From Icerya purchasi (taxonomy: Eukaryota; Arthropoda; Insecta; Hemiptera; Monophlebidae), in the NCBI GenBank assembly GCA_039619475.1, contig CM077115.1, forward strand, positions 507,553,352-507,617,351: 64,000 nt of DNA. The letters are read 5' to 3'. Shown piece by piece: positions 47,034-59,118 of the stretch. The position numbers were made by a program, and so were the translations under genes. How positions within the stretch are numbered: the stretch's first letter is position 1; each line of letters opens with the position of its first letter. The notes beneath the pieces were generated by a model. That model searched no databases, was not told the DNA's origin, and saw only the letters and a program-made list of their open reading frames with translations.

Positions 47034-47780
47034 AATTTTTATTTAAATTTATGTTAAATTGAATTCACAATTTATTTACTATTTTCATTTACTTATCTAA
47101 GTTTATTGAACTTCGCGCAAATTAAAGAAATATTTTTATTGATCTATAGGAGATTAAATTTCTTCACACAAAGCAAAATAAAAACTTTTGGAAACACTTT
47201 TTTTTGTTCAATATATAAAATATTAACAATATTAAAAAAATATATATTTTTTTAAAATTACAATTTTACAATTTATAAATTTAAAAATTAATTAATATTT
47301 AGTTATAGTTTGTTTTTGTTAATTCGACAAAAATATAATTTTAACTGTATTTATTTTATGATACGTATTATAAATTAAAAAATTATAAAACACTGTTATG
47401 TGGTCCTCTAATAACTGGTGAATATTAATCTGAAAAAATTGTCAAAAATTATATTGAGTAGTATTTGCTGCAAAATTTCGGAAAAAATCGATATGTCACC
47501 ATTGTTGCCAAACGTTTAACATTATTCAAATTCAAACTGGAATTTTTATTTTTTTATTCGAAGTGATATATTTTTTAAATATATTTTACAGCCATTATTC
47601 AAAAAAAAAAAAAAAAAAAACCTCTAACGTGCATTTATTAATTTATGCACTGTTTTGTTTGTTCATTTTTATCACATATTTGGGCTGATTTTATAATCGC
47701 TAATAAAACTGCATCATTTTTACTTTAACTATGAAAACAAAGTGAAAATTTTCTAAATAGCTATTATTGTTAATATTTCA
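47034..47780 (-). other. RNF41 upstream region
   Basis: It would contain the 5' UTR and promoter. The DNA is very AT-rich with many TATA-like words, so no promoter element can be singled out. An A run of about 20 lies at 47600-47620. Confidence 0.45.
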
Positions 47781-47819
47781 CTTACACGCATGATTTAGGA
47801 AATATTGGAATAATACATA

Positions 47820-48130
47820 GGTAAACAAAAAGATTGGTTCGCCAATTACTTAACAAATCAGAAAATTAGAGTCAAAATCAAAAATATATAAAGCGTAGAA
47901 GCAATCATTACAACGGGCTTGGGATAGGAAACTGTCTTAGCGCCACTCCTATTTCTTATCTACACAAACTCAATTTTTCCGGTTGTAAAAAATTCAGCTA
48001 TATACGCTGATGCGGATAACTTCGCCATTGTGACGAAACACAAAAACATACATGATGCGGGAAAACTACTACAAGAAAATTTAGATAATCTATTCAGCAA
48101 TAAGTCAAAAATGCAAATAATGTACACTAG
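47820..48130 (+). mobile_element. LINE reverse transcriptase fragment
   Basis: One frame with two stops reads WFANYLTNQKIRVKIKNI, then VLAPLLFLIYTNSIF and AIYADADNFAIVTK. The RT catalytic YADD is changed to YADA. It is a dead piece of a non-LTR element that runs up to the Harbinger-like end. Confidence 0.78.
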
Positions 48131-48198
48131 GACCTAAAGTCGATATAGAAAAAAGATAACGAAAAAAACTCCACATTGTGCATGTCGGTTGCACAGTA

Positions 48199-48449
48199 GG
48201 GCTGCTTTCACACCAAATCCGTCGAGTCGCGACGGACAGTGTTTGACTCAACCGATTGATTTTATATTGGTTTTAAATGCGCAGTGTAAATGTGCTTTCA
48301 AACTAAAGGTGTCGAGTCCAGGCTCGTTTTCATCTGTTCGAGAGCGTCCGAATCAGGACTGGTATGGATTCAACCGGTTGGGTTTTTGCGAGTCTTCTCG
48401 AGTCATTTCTTTGTTTACATTTTGTTTTTTCGTTGTATACATTTTGTTC

Positions 48450-48484
<35 letters not shown>

Positions 48485-48720
48485 TTTAAACTTTGATTTG
48501 TATTTTGTTTATAATAGATGCGGAAAAACTGATTGTTCTTGTTCAAGGGAAAGACCAGATTTATAATTTAAGAAATCCTAAACATAGGAATAAAGATTAT
48601 ATCTGTAGTGTATGGACTGAAATTGCAGAAGAATTAGGAACTACAGGTCATTCGAAAGTAATTTAAAAATTTCACTTCATCTTCTTATAAATCTGGGAAT
48701 AAATGTGAAAATCAACCAAA
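48199..48720 (+). mobile_element. PIF/Harbinger-like transposon, left part with MADF-like exon
   Basis: A GC-rich start GGGCTGCTTTCACACCAAAT is followed by a related inner repeat (TGTGCTTTCAAACTAAAGGT). After a T run comes a likely exon at 48516-48647, starting after TAATAG. It reads KLIVLVQGKDQIYNLRNP and then DYICSVWTEIAEELG, which fits the MADF (Myb/SANT-like) DNA-binding domain of Harbinger second proteins. I found no matching right terminal repeat or DDE transposase, so the element is truncated. Confidence 0.6.
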
Positions 48721-48818
48721 TTTGTCACTCTTCAAATTAATAGGATGAATCCATAATTTCTTTTGATTTTTCCATTTTTTACAAATAAGTCGTCATAGAA
48801 TTATAAAATTAACCTTAT

Positions 48819-50110
48819 CTATATCCATATTTTCTTAACATAAGCACCTAACGCTCTTCGTATTGCAGTATGGTGTATTGTATCCAACTTCCGAAGTAAT
48901 GATTTCGACGCCGTACAATACAGTATGCATCCATAGTCCATCTTTGATCGGATAATTATGCAGTAAATCATCAGGAGTATGTTCGTGTGCGGTCTGCTCT
49001 TTTTTCCATTTAGAACCTTTAGTACATTTAAGGACATCACACATCTCCTATGAAGCTCCATAATATGATCCGCCTAGCGCAACCTAGGGTCAAAGATGAC
49101 ACCAAGAAAGGTTGCACGAGGCTAAAATTCTAATACATTGTTGTACAATTTTAGCTGTGAGGTTGGTTGCTGCCCGCTCCTACGATGAAAGTCAACGCAG
49201 TATGTTTTAGAGGTGGAAAATTTGAACCCGGTTTGTTGGCTCCAATCCTCAAGATTCTTTAGCGTTATTTGGAGCATTTGCTGAGCAGTTTCTGGATATC
49301 GGGTTCTGTATGAGATGTTAAGATCATCCGCATATAATCTGTACGTTAGTGGAGGTGGAATGCAGCTTGTTATGTCATTTATTGCTATTAGAAAGCAGTA
49401 TACGCTGAGTACACTCCCCTGCGGTATTCTGTTTTGTAGCTTTTGGAGATTAGATAACGAATTTTGTACCCGGACCCGTATCGTTCTATTTGCCGGGAAA
49501 TTTTTAATAAAATATAGCATATTACCATTTATTCCGCATTCTTTAAATTTCTTGATTATTCGGTATGTCCAAGTTGTATTGTATGCTCTCTCAAGGTCGG
49601 AGTAGAAAAGTTGCCTATTACTAAATGCGCTTCAGATTTCCGCTTCCAGATGTACCGAGTGATTAAGCATTAATCGACCTTTTCAGAATCCACACTGGTA
49701 AGGGCTAATTATCGACTTTGCTTCTAAATACGGCATTAGTCTGTTTACTATCATTTTTTCTATTATTTTACGCAGTACGCACGTTAACGATATAGTTCGA
49801 TAACTAGTTGACAAGTGTCTGCTTTTTCCTGGCTTTAGTACTGGAATAACGATTGATGTTGACCAGATGTCTGGAAAAGTTCGATCCACCCAGACTTTAT
49901 TATATATCTGTAGTAACGCATTTATTGCAGTTTGCGGTAGATGTTTCACGAAGATAGCCGGTATATCATCCAGACCCGGGGATGTATTCTTGCTAAAGTG
50001 TTGCAAACTTCTCTGCAGTTCCACTAAGGTAAAAGAATCATTATATGACTCAGAAATTCCATCATCTAAATTTATATCATGTTTTTCTTGTTCCACCTTG
50101 AATTTATGAA
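48819..50110 (-). mobile_element. LINE reverse transcriptase, 5'-truncated
   Basis: Three frames in order on the - strand. 50096-49683 has SPGLDDIPAIFVKHLP, IPVLKPGKSRH and ISPYQCGF. 49520-49122 has RIPQGSVLSVYCFLI and the catalytic YADDLN. 49061-48819 has the thumb piece MDYGCILYCTASKSLLRKLD. Frames are long and YADD is intact, so it is younger than the other RT pieces, but at least two shifts break it. It fits the I/Jockey group. Its 3' end was not found. Confidence 0.88.
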
Positions 50111-50769
50111 ACGCAGATGAATAGTTTGCATTAGACGATTTATCCGCTAAAATTTTTGACTATGACATACTAAGGATGTATTATTGCATCAATGTCCCAT
50201 TATGCCAACCAAATATGGTGAGAGGAAAAAAGGTCAGAAATAAGCAAAATGAACAACTTACCAGCGCGATGTTTCAAATTAATAGCCCCAATTTAAAAAT
50301 AAATCGGAATAACCGGAATGCTACAGATGCGATATGGTGGATAGAAAATAAGGAATAGCTGCCAAAAGCGATGTATTATTATTACAAATTGCTAAAATGC
50401 AATTTGCAAAACATTCAGTTGCCACGAATAGACAAAAAGTGAAATACCAGGGGATACGTAGGGGGAACTTTCCTTTCAATTCTTGCGGGGTGTAAACAAC
50501 AAAATAAATGATGTTGAAGAAAACATTATAATGAAATTATCACTAATCGTACCGAAAGGTATCTTGACAGAAGAACATTTAGCAGCCTGGAAAGAAATAA
50601 TAAAAATATGGTTAACTGCATGAACGATAAGACTAATAATATACAGTCATGTTCTGTTACTTTCCTATTGCATATGTAGTAAGTTATTAAGTGTATGTCC
50701 TCATGTGCCCTTCTGTTCACAACATTCATGTTTATGGTTCGTATATATAATATAATGGAATAATATATA
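50111..50769. other. unassigned DNA between LINE and tandem repeat
   Basis: No recognisable motif. Composition between 50390 and 50640 is A-rich on the + strand, as in retroelement remnants. Confidence 0.45.
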
Positions 50770-51187
50770 TTTCGATTTTCGGAAGATTTATTAAGTTTAT
50801 TCTTTCTCGTTTTATCGTTCTTGTTTGCTTTGTTATTCGTATGTATTGGTCTTTGTAATAATATTAATTGTTATAATGTATAAAATCGGACGCGCAATAC
50901 ATAGTAATAGGATAAAATAATAGTTTGATTTTACGAAGATTTTATTTTTATACTTTTCTTTCCATTTTGTGATTTTATATAGCCTTCTTGGTTGGGTATG
51001 TTCGCTTTGCTATTCGTATAATATATCGTTTTGTATAATAATGTTAATAGTTATAATGTATAGAATCGGAAGGATACGTATGTATGTATAATAGGATATT
51101 AAGACATTGTTTGATTTTACGAAGACTTATGTTTATACTTTTTCTTTTCCTCTGTTGGTTTTGTTTAGCGTTGTTATTCGTATTACA
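50770..51187. repeat. tandem repeat, units 154 and 186 bp, interrupted third unit
   Basis: Units start at 50770, 50924 and 51110 with TTTGATTTTACGAAGA or a close form, and share CTTTGTTATTCGTAT and GTTATAATGTATARAATCGG. The third is cut by a hAT insertion at 51188 and continues at 52682-52740. Confidence 0.85.
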
Positions 51188-52681
51188 CAGTGGCGTAGTG
51201 TGAATTTCAGAATTGAGGAAGCGCCACAATCAAATATTTTTTTTTTTACAATAAAAATAAACATGTGTAAAATTCAGTTAAATACAGAACAGAAATGAAC
51301 ATTAATTAAGAACAATGAAATGTCTCATTTTTTTGTAAATTAATTTGATTTTTCAGTTCTTGTTTACGAAAGTGTCTACATTACATCATCACGAGAAGAT
51401 GGTCATTTCCTAATGTTTGATAATAATTCTTTTTCAATACTAAAAAAGCTAATGATCTTGTGTATTTCTTAAATACCTGTTTTTTCGTTTTACTGCTGAG
51501 AACGATCTTTTTGCAGACGAATTGATCGCCAGAATTATGGTTACTAAATGAGAAAGCTTGTACACACTTCTGGAAAACATCTGTTAGATCTGAAGCGGTC
51601 AAGTATAAGATGCACCGCAGTATCTTTATATATGTTAGAATCTTGAAAGTACACTTTTTAAACTTGCAAGATCGAAATTCTGTTTTAAATTTAAAACGTC
51701 TTCTTCCAGAAAATTTTATTGTGAATTTAAAACATTTTTTGTATTTAAGAGATATAAACATTTTAATTTTGTTACAACATTAAACACCTGACATATTTGT
51801 TTGCATAACATCGATAATTTTTAAAAATATCCTTTTCCATCATAGCTTTCAGTCAAAGCCATTTGCATTTCATACATTTTTTTTTTTTTTACTTAAATAA
51901 AAGGCAAGCCCAACAGAACAATTTTTCATCTTTTCACAACCGCGTAACCATGGCATTGTTGTGTATAAATTTATTTGAAAATGTCGGTTAAATATTTTAT
52001 AAACATATGCGAAGTTTGATAAATTATAGAAGAGCATATTTTATATTACTTTTGATTTTGTAATCGAATTTTCTGAACTAGGCGTTGGTTTATCATTTTG
52101 AATAATATTACTTTTTTCTTCAAAACTGAATGAACCAAAACTAATCAATGAAAGTTTTTCAAAAATACAAAATTGCATGTAGCCCTAATTTCGAAAGTGT
52201 TAGCATTTTAACAGACTGAAACATTGGTATTTGTGGCAGGAATAAGATAAATAAGCCAGTGTAACTTTTACTTTAGACTAAAAAGCGCGACCGACCATCC
52301 ATTCCAGTTCCGTTGTTAGTAAACGACAGCGTAGCTAAAACGATCCATAGCAAATGTACTGCAAATATCGCACTACCCTAGACTCCTAAAATCGCGCTGT
52401 CTGAAACATTGGTATTTGTGACAAGAATAAGATAAATAAGCCAGTATAACTTTTACTCTAGACTGTAAGCGTGTAGCTATTTCTGTCACTCACGCTTGCA
52501 GAAGCTCTTTCATCTGACGCCCCTTTTTCTAGTAATTTTTAATTTTGGCACTTAAATTCAACAAGTTCCTTTATTTTCTTTTTGAGGTGCGTAGTCTTTT
52601 CGCGAATACTAAAAAATAAATTCGTACTAATTTGTTAGGGGAAGCGGCGCTTTCATCGCTTGCATTAATGCTGCGCCCCTG
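51188..52681. mobile_element. hAT-type transposon, 1494 bp, non-autonomous or decayed
   Basis: Ends are CAGTGGCGTAG on the left and, inverted, CAGGGGCGCAG on the right. The 8-bp flanks are GTATTACA (51180-51187) and GTATTATA (52682-52689), one mismatch. Inside is a 64-bp direct repeat (52216-52279 and 52401-52464, offset 185). The longest frame, 126 codons at 51381-51761 on the - strand, has no transposase motif I recognise. Confidence 0.85.
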
Positions 52682-52899
52682 GTATTATACTATTATGTAT
52701 AATAATATTAATGTACATAGTTTTAGTGCATAAGACTGGAGGATAATATTATTATGTACCTTATATTAATATAAAAAACGATAATAGTAGTCTGAGTACC
52801 AACACAATAGGCCTTGGCCTTGTAAGACCTATTACAGTTATTTAATAAAAAAAAAAAAAAAAGTTCTATTAGACACGTGATAAATTTGTTTGAGTATTG

Positions 52900-54020
52900 A
52901 TCGTGTATGTCAACCACTCTTCTTCTTTTTGAATTTATTCACCTATGGATCACAAAAAAGCAACAAACTTTTCTTTTTCGTTCTTCACAGCATTTCTTCA
53001 TTATTTCACTGTGCTTTTTTTTTTTCTTTCATCTGTTCATTTTTGCTAATTCTCTTAATTCTTTTAAAGCCATCGATTTCTTTTGTTTTATTCCTAAATC
53101 CTGTTCTGTTTTCAATAGTGGATATATCTATTTCATTAAGATCTTTTTCCATATTTGAGAATCATCTCGCGCTGGATTTCAATCTAGTAAAACTTTAAAA
53201 AATTCGTTTATTTAATCATTTAGCACACACATTTTCTAAACATATGCATAAAATGCTAATCTTTTTTTCTTCATAACGTTGGATAGTTTTTCTACTTTCT
53301 TATATAGTTCTTCATTTGACCTGCTCCTGAACATTTCCCCTTATTTTTTGGAGAATTTTTCTTATGATCTTCTCTCTTTTTTCTAATATTTCAACTTTTT
53401 TTATATCATTCAATTCGTAAGGACTTAGCTGCATAGCACTCTAGTTTAATGACTGTGTTGTAATACATTAGCATTTATTGATATTGATTTTTTGTTGAAA
53501 ATATTTCACATTAATTGGAAAACCGTTTCCATTTTTCTTGCCCTTACTTTTAGTGCTTCTCTATCCAATCCATTTTGCTGAATAACCTCACATCTGAAAT
53601 TGTTGACTTTTTTAATTTTCCCATATTTTGTATACATGTATCAAGGTAAGTTTCTAATATTTGTTATATTTCTGTCTTCTCAAAAAAGATCTATAAACCA
53701 GTTTTTCTACTACTTCTTTTAGAAGATTGATCTGCTTTACTGCCGCAGCTAAATCCTGTGAGAAAATTACCAAGTCATCGATATATGTAATTCAAGCACA
53801 TAAATAAAAATTTAATTTTTTTCTCTGATCTTCTGGAACATATTTTACATCTTAACTTTCTTATTAATTTTACTAAAACTGGATTTTTGTTAGCTGTACT
53901 AGACATCTCTGCAGCACTCTGACATATATTTCTAAGTATAGAGCTGCACTGAGAACTATTTAAAGAAGTTGGACGTACTAAATTTATTTCAATCTCTTTC
54001 AAAAATATTCTGCCCATAAT
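52900..54020 (-). mobile_element. decayed LINE: RT catalytic region to C-terminal tail
   Basis: On the - strand, across shifts: YIDDLVIFSQDLAAAVKQIN near 53730-53790 (YADD-like box), KSKGKKNGNGF near 53530, RSRSNEELYKKVEKLSNVMK near 53260-53330, and RDDSQIWKKIL near 53130-53170. This set is typical of a common insect non-LTR family. Many stops. Confidence 0.7.
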
Positions 54021-54246
54021 TTTGGTTTCAGCATTAGTAGATGAAAAAATAGCTTAACCATTTATGAGTGAAATGTCTAATAATCTAAAGAAAAGAGCAA
54101 GTGCTTCTGTCCACTGCATATGTTGCACATAATTTGTCTATAGTGTCTACTTCACCTATAGGTAGAATGGTAAAGGCTAATAACTTCATATTTCTTAATG
54201 ACTAAATTTATTTTGGTATAGTTTCTAGCATAATAGTCATCAGTAG

Positions 54247-55250
54247 CAGTGATGTGTAAGGTAACAAGGAACATAACTAGAAACTAGTTCCAGCTATGAA
54301 ATAGTTTGTTCCATTCCAATTGATATTTATGTTACTTTATTACTCCTGCTACTTTTGTGCCCAGAAATGAGAAGAACTATTGTAACTAAAAGAATTGACT
54401 GTAACTATGTAACTAGTCTTGGAACAGAATGAACAAAAGAAACGATTAACTATGCAATAATATCAGACGATGATCAGGAGGAATTGAAGTATAGATGACA
54501 CCTTTTATATTTATCACTCATACAGTTTGTATATATTTCTCACACTGCTTGCTCCGTTATTAGTGGTCACAAGTTACTAGCTCATTACACGCCAATACAC
54601 GATCAGATGATGAATAAAACAACAATATTTTGCTGTTACTGGCTGGGAATGAAATTCATTAGTTACAGATTTAGTTACAATAACTAAATAACGTATAATG
54701 TGTTTCTATTGATACTGGCCAAACTGTCATTGTGTGTGTGTGCTTTATTATTAGCTGGAAACAATGTTATTTATCTAATCTAGTTAAATCTGTATATTTT
54801 AATAAGCAGAACACATTATGTTTTCTGTGGTGATGATGGTCACATGATGATCACACAGTATATACTATGATGATGACTAGCAACTCGAATTTTACACTAT
54901 CATCAAAAATTTTAATAGCAGTTTTTATCAAAACAGTACTGATTTGTTTACTTTTTTTAATGCAGTTATAAAATCCAGATCGATTTAATTTTATTTAGAT
55001 GTCTATTTATCACATTTTGATGTTTTTCAAGGTATTAAGATGAAACTATTGCACTGGCTCCAAGTTATTTTAACTTTTAAACATTACTATTTTATTAACA
55101 TCTATTTTGTTTGATTTTTTTATAATTACGTTTACATAAGTTACTCCTTTTGTAACAGTGTGTAACTTTGCAACTAAGTTCCTGTTACATTTTTGGTCAT
55201 TAGAAATTTCTAACGTGCTTCCCAAATACTTGGAACTTTACCCATCACTA
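54247..55250. mobile_element. hAT-type non-autonomous element, 1004 bp, exact TSD
   Basis: The left end CAGTGATGTGTAAGGTAACA and the inverted right end TAGTGATGGGTAAAGTTCCA are imperfect inverted repeats. Both sides carry ATCAGTAG (54239-54246 and 55251-55258), an exact 8-bp target duplication. No coding frame; the interior has several AGTTAC-like words. Confidence 0.88.
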
Positions 55251-55330
55251 ATCAGTAGTATGTTTTTGCCCTTTTTTAGTGTATATGACAATGCTGTTAT
55301 TTTGTCCTGATAATAGTGAAAGGTTTTACC

Positions 55331-55497
55331 ATAAAACGAAAACAATGTTATTAAACAGAAATTATGATTTTATAAATGTTAAAATATTAAAATATTATAA
55401 ACACCAACATGTTTCATAGTAACAATACATGTTGGTGTTTATATTTTAACATTTATAAAATTATAACTTATGTTTAATGGCATTGTTTTCATTTTAT
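55331..55497. repeat. long hairpin, arms about 70-80 bp
   Basis: ATAAAACGAAAACAATGTTA ... ACACCAACATG (55331-55411) is inverted at 55428-55497 (CATGTTGGTGTTTATATTTT ... CATTGTTTTCATTTTAT). Mismatches are few; the left arm carries an extra AAAATATT. The loop is 16 nt. It is MITE-like and could also form a pre-miRNA-like fold if transcribed. Confidence 0.9.
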
Positions 55498-57060
55498 AGC
55501 ACATGGATACAGAAATGGATGATATATTTACTAATCTTAACTTAATAAAATTGTACTATTTATTTGTCTTTTATTAATTTTTTAAAATCATTTTAACCAG
55601 AGTTAGATCTTTTTTCAATAATTAAAGATACAGGGTAAAACTTGTGAACCAATTATCACACATATTTTTGATTGAATTATGGATTGGTTCCATAAGTCTC
55701 AAAACAATATCCTGAGTTGCATAATTTAGTAACTTGGGGCTATTTTTCTACATAAATATTCATGATTGGTGTATATTATGTTCTGCATCACATATGGTAA
55801 AAATTTTTATATCATATTTTACCAGTTTACTGAGCAAATATTGTTGGAATGAATACTTTTTCTAAAAACATATTGAAAATTTCTCTTATTAGTGTCAATT
55901 TATCAGTTTGTTTTCATTGCTGTCGATTATTTAGATCATTAAGTCTAAAATAACAAAACATTCCATTAACATGTTTTAAAAATTGAGATCAGATAATTTT
56001 TTGAAGATAAATCAAGTTTTCCTTACTAGGTTTGAAAGCATGAGCAATGATCTGAACACCTGTAAATGCACGAATTTCTTTTTTGCCGTTTTTTTCCATT
56101 GATGTTTATTCTGATGGTTCAACCTATTCCATGTATATGTTGCTGCAATAGGTAAATTTTTGTATAATTCTGTTATTAAAATATAAGTTAAAAGTTCAAT
56201 CAGTAACTTCGTGTTTTTACCATATTTTTGGGTCCTAAAAGATGTGAGAGTATGTTGTAAAAGAGTCCTTACTGTTTTAACACCTGCCGTTCATGCTCAT
56301 TTAGTGACATGATCTTTTCTAATCATATAATTTAACCGTACAGAATTTTTATCTTCATACTCAGGATCAGATTGTTCGGTATCTGTTTAGTGATATATCA
56401 TTATCAAACTCCACTATTTGAATTATCGTCAAAACATGAAATTTCAGGATTTTCTTTAGTATTTAATTCAAGAAGTACAGAAATTGTCTTTTGCTGGTCC
56501 TTATAAGACACCATAAAAAATGAAGTAGTAAAAATAGAAAAAGAAAACCCCCCAAAAAGGAAAAAAATATAAAAAACTATTTAATCATGGATATGGGAAG
56601 TTGAGAGCGCCCAGTTTAATAAAATGACCGATTAAACAACACACACAACTAATAACAAAACGGAATAAGCAAACTGTTTTATAGAAGTTTCATAAGAGTG
56701 ATGGTTTCTCACTTTCAAACTGCCAAAATAAATTTTAGAAATTCAATGATTGAATATCGATTTAATGTCTTAGTGTTGACGTTTGTAGATAAAAGTTGAA
56801 TATGTAATATTCAAGAATTTGATGAAAAAGTCATGGTAAGTAATAAAAATAGAAAATTAGATTTTTCGTTCAAAAGTAATTGTATTTGTATTTATTTTCC
56901 AAATTTTTAATTATCGAATTCTCTTTTGGCGTTTATTTTATTTTTAACATGTCTACATTTATTTTTTTTATAATTTATATGATTCATGTACATTTTTTTA
57001 CAAAATAAATATTATTGGAGAATTTTATAATGTGAGGAGAAATATAAGGTAAGTTTACGC
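55498..57060. other. AT-rich DNA, no gene recognised
   Basis: No protein motif in any frame. T-rich on the + strand between 55600 and 56500, which suggests an antisense retroelement remnant, but I read no domain. Confidence 0.5.
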
Positions 57061-57069
57061 CATGTTTTT

Positions 57070-57172
57070 TATTTTCCAAATATTATCTTTTATTGAATAA
57101 TTATTATTTACTTTTTAGTGCGTTTTTATTTAATTTTTAGAACAAGTCTTGAAGTCAGTATTTTTTTGTCAA
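57070..57172 (-). repeat. single arm of the 19087-19464 MITE family
   Basis: ATTGAATAATTATTATTTAC, then TAGTGCGTTTTTATTTAATT and TCTTGAAGTCAGTATTTTTT match the right arm of the palindrome at 19385-19470 block for block. Confidence 0.75.
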
Positions 57173-59118
57173 AAGTTATTTTATTCATTTTCAATTTCCT
57201 ATACATTATCAAATAATAAAAATATAAAACAACTGCCATTATTATTATTATTATTTTCTATTAAATATCTACAAATAAATTATTTTTAAATAGATGCTGT
57301 ATAATCTGTAAAATTGCTTTGTTGGAAGCTAATACCCGATGATATGCCCAACGTTAATTTCATTAACTAAATCACAGCAAACGAAGAAATTTTTTGTGGG
57401 GGGACACTAATTAGAGTCTGTAATATTTAAGATGATCATTTGTACTCATTTAACATTAGTTTGACGTTCTGTTAAAAAGGGAAAAGTAGTTGAATTAATA
57501 ACAAAACGGCTGGTAAAGTATTCGTATTATCAAGAGTCTTGACGAGCTTTGATGAACGAGGATCCTTATGCGTATGCATCGTTAGTATCATTTTTATATC
57601 AAGCCTTATGTGTAATTGTATTTAATAGCATAACAATGTTTTAGTAGTACTGAAATTTATACGTAAATGTATATATATTTATATATATTTTCTCATTTGT
57701 AAACGTTGTATTTGTATAAAGAATAAAGAAAGAAAATGAATGAAAAACGTTTTTATTTAGATGGATTCTTTGAATTTTCAATTAAAGATGGCACATTCTT
57801 GAATTCGTATAAGTTTATTCTGTCAATGGCAATGATTAATTTTCTCGCCACCAAAGGTTAAAGAATTTTACTTTACTTACTGTTTTCCAACATTGGTGAC
57901 TGTGTCGAAACGAGTTGCAAAATTATTCTTAGTTTAGTTATAATTATAATCTTAATTTTTTAGTGTAATTATGATCGTGCATTGTGAAAATAAAATAGTA
58001 ATAAAATAAATCGTAAACTAAATTGTTTCTTACTTAGAAAAAGGTTTGTATTTTTGTTAATTTAATTACATAAAATTGATTAAATACGTTTTTATTCTAG
58101 AAAATTTGATAGTTGTTACACAACTTGTGAGTGGTCGCGATATATCCATATTTACTTGCACTAAAGAGAATCGTCAATATTGAACGGTTGTATTTTTTGA
58201 ATTTCTAATTTACAAATTTTAGATGGGTTTCAGATAATTTTATATTATAAAAAAGTAAAGTGTAATCTATAAATTAACTTTTATAATAAATCTGTAAAAT
58301 CGTTATTGCCAGATCAAGATTGAAAATTTTATGGTATATTTACGCTTTCGAGTATGGAAAGACCCCCCCCCCCCCCAAAAAAAACACTTCTTAAACAAAT
58401 GTCTCTATGTACGTTTTATATACAATTATATATATACATACACACGTAGGCCATAGATAAAATTAGGTTACATGTTTACGCTTTAACAAGTGATGATATT
58501 TATCCCCGGTTCATATTATTCGATGCTTACCAGTGCGGGATTGTAATCATTACATTTTAAATAAATTTGTTTTAGAGGTTATTAGTAATTTAAAGAAACA
58601 TGAAAAAAAAAATTTAGTTATTATGTAAAAAATGAATCATAATAGGAGTAAAATATGAAATCAGTTGGTGCGCCTTTATATAGAGTAAACCTAATGCTCC
58701 CTCCACAGCAGCTTGCGTCATCGCCGATATCCTGCCTTTGGATATTTTCCTCATGGGGAAAGCAATAATATCTGAATTCAGTATTACGAACAGCTTCGGA
58801 GAAGTTAATTCGCTAAAATGTATTTAAAACAATGAAGTAATAAAGAACTTAGGTACTTCACCTCCCATTATGATCCTGAGAAGTTATATAAAAAGTAAAT
58901 TGTCTTGTATCTGGCAATTATGCTGGGAAGAAGAGGCTGCAAAGAGGAAAACATTTAGGTTTTTCCTGAGTATACACGAAAAATTGAAATTTCTCGATTT
59001 GGATATAATATCCTCTAATTCACAGATTCTGTCTGGTTATGGTAACCTCGGAGAGCACCTACATAGATTTAAATTAACTGTTACACTATACACCAATACT
59101 GCATCTAAATGTAATTGA
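57173..59118. other. AT-rich DNA, no gene recognised
   Basis: Simple (ATT)n at 57238-57253, and a run of Cs and As at 58366-58385. The open stretch at 58870-59118 (+) has no recognisable domain. Confidence 0.5.

Noticed and set aside
51381..51761. 126-codon frame inside the hAT element as its transposase.
   Set aside because: It is Lys/Phe-rich with no BED finger, RNase H-like triad or dimerisation motif that I can see.
58870..59118. 82-codon open stretch (+) ending at the TIR element.
   Set aside because: No family resemblance and no supporting exons nearby.
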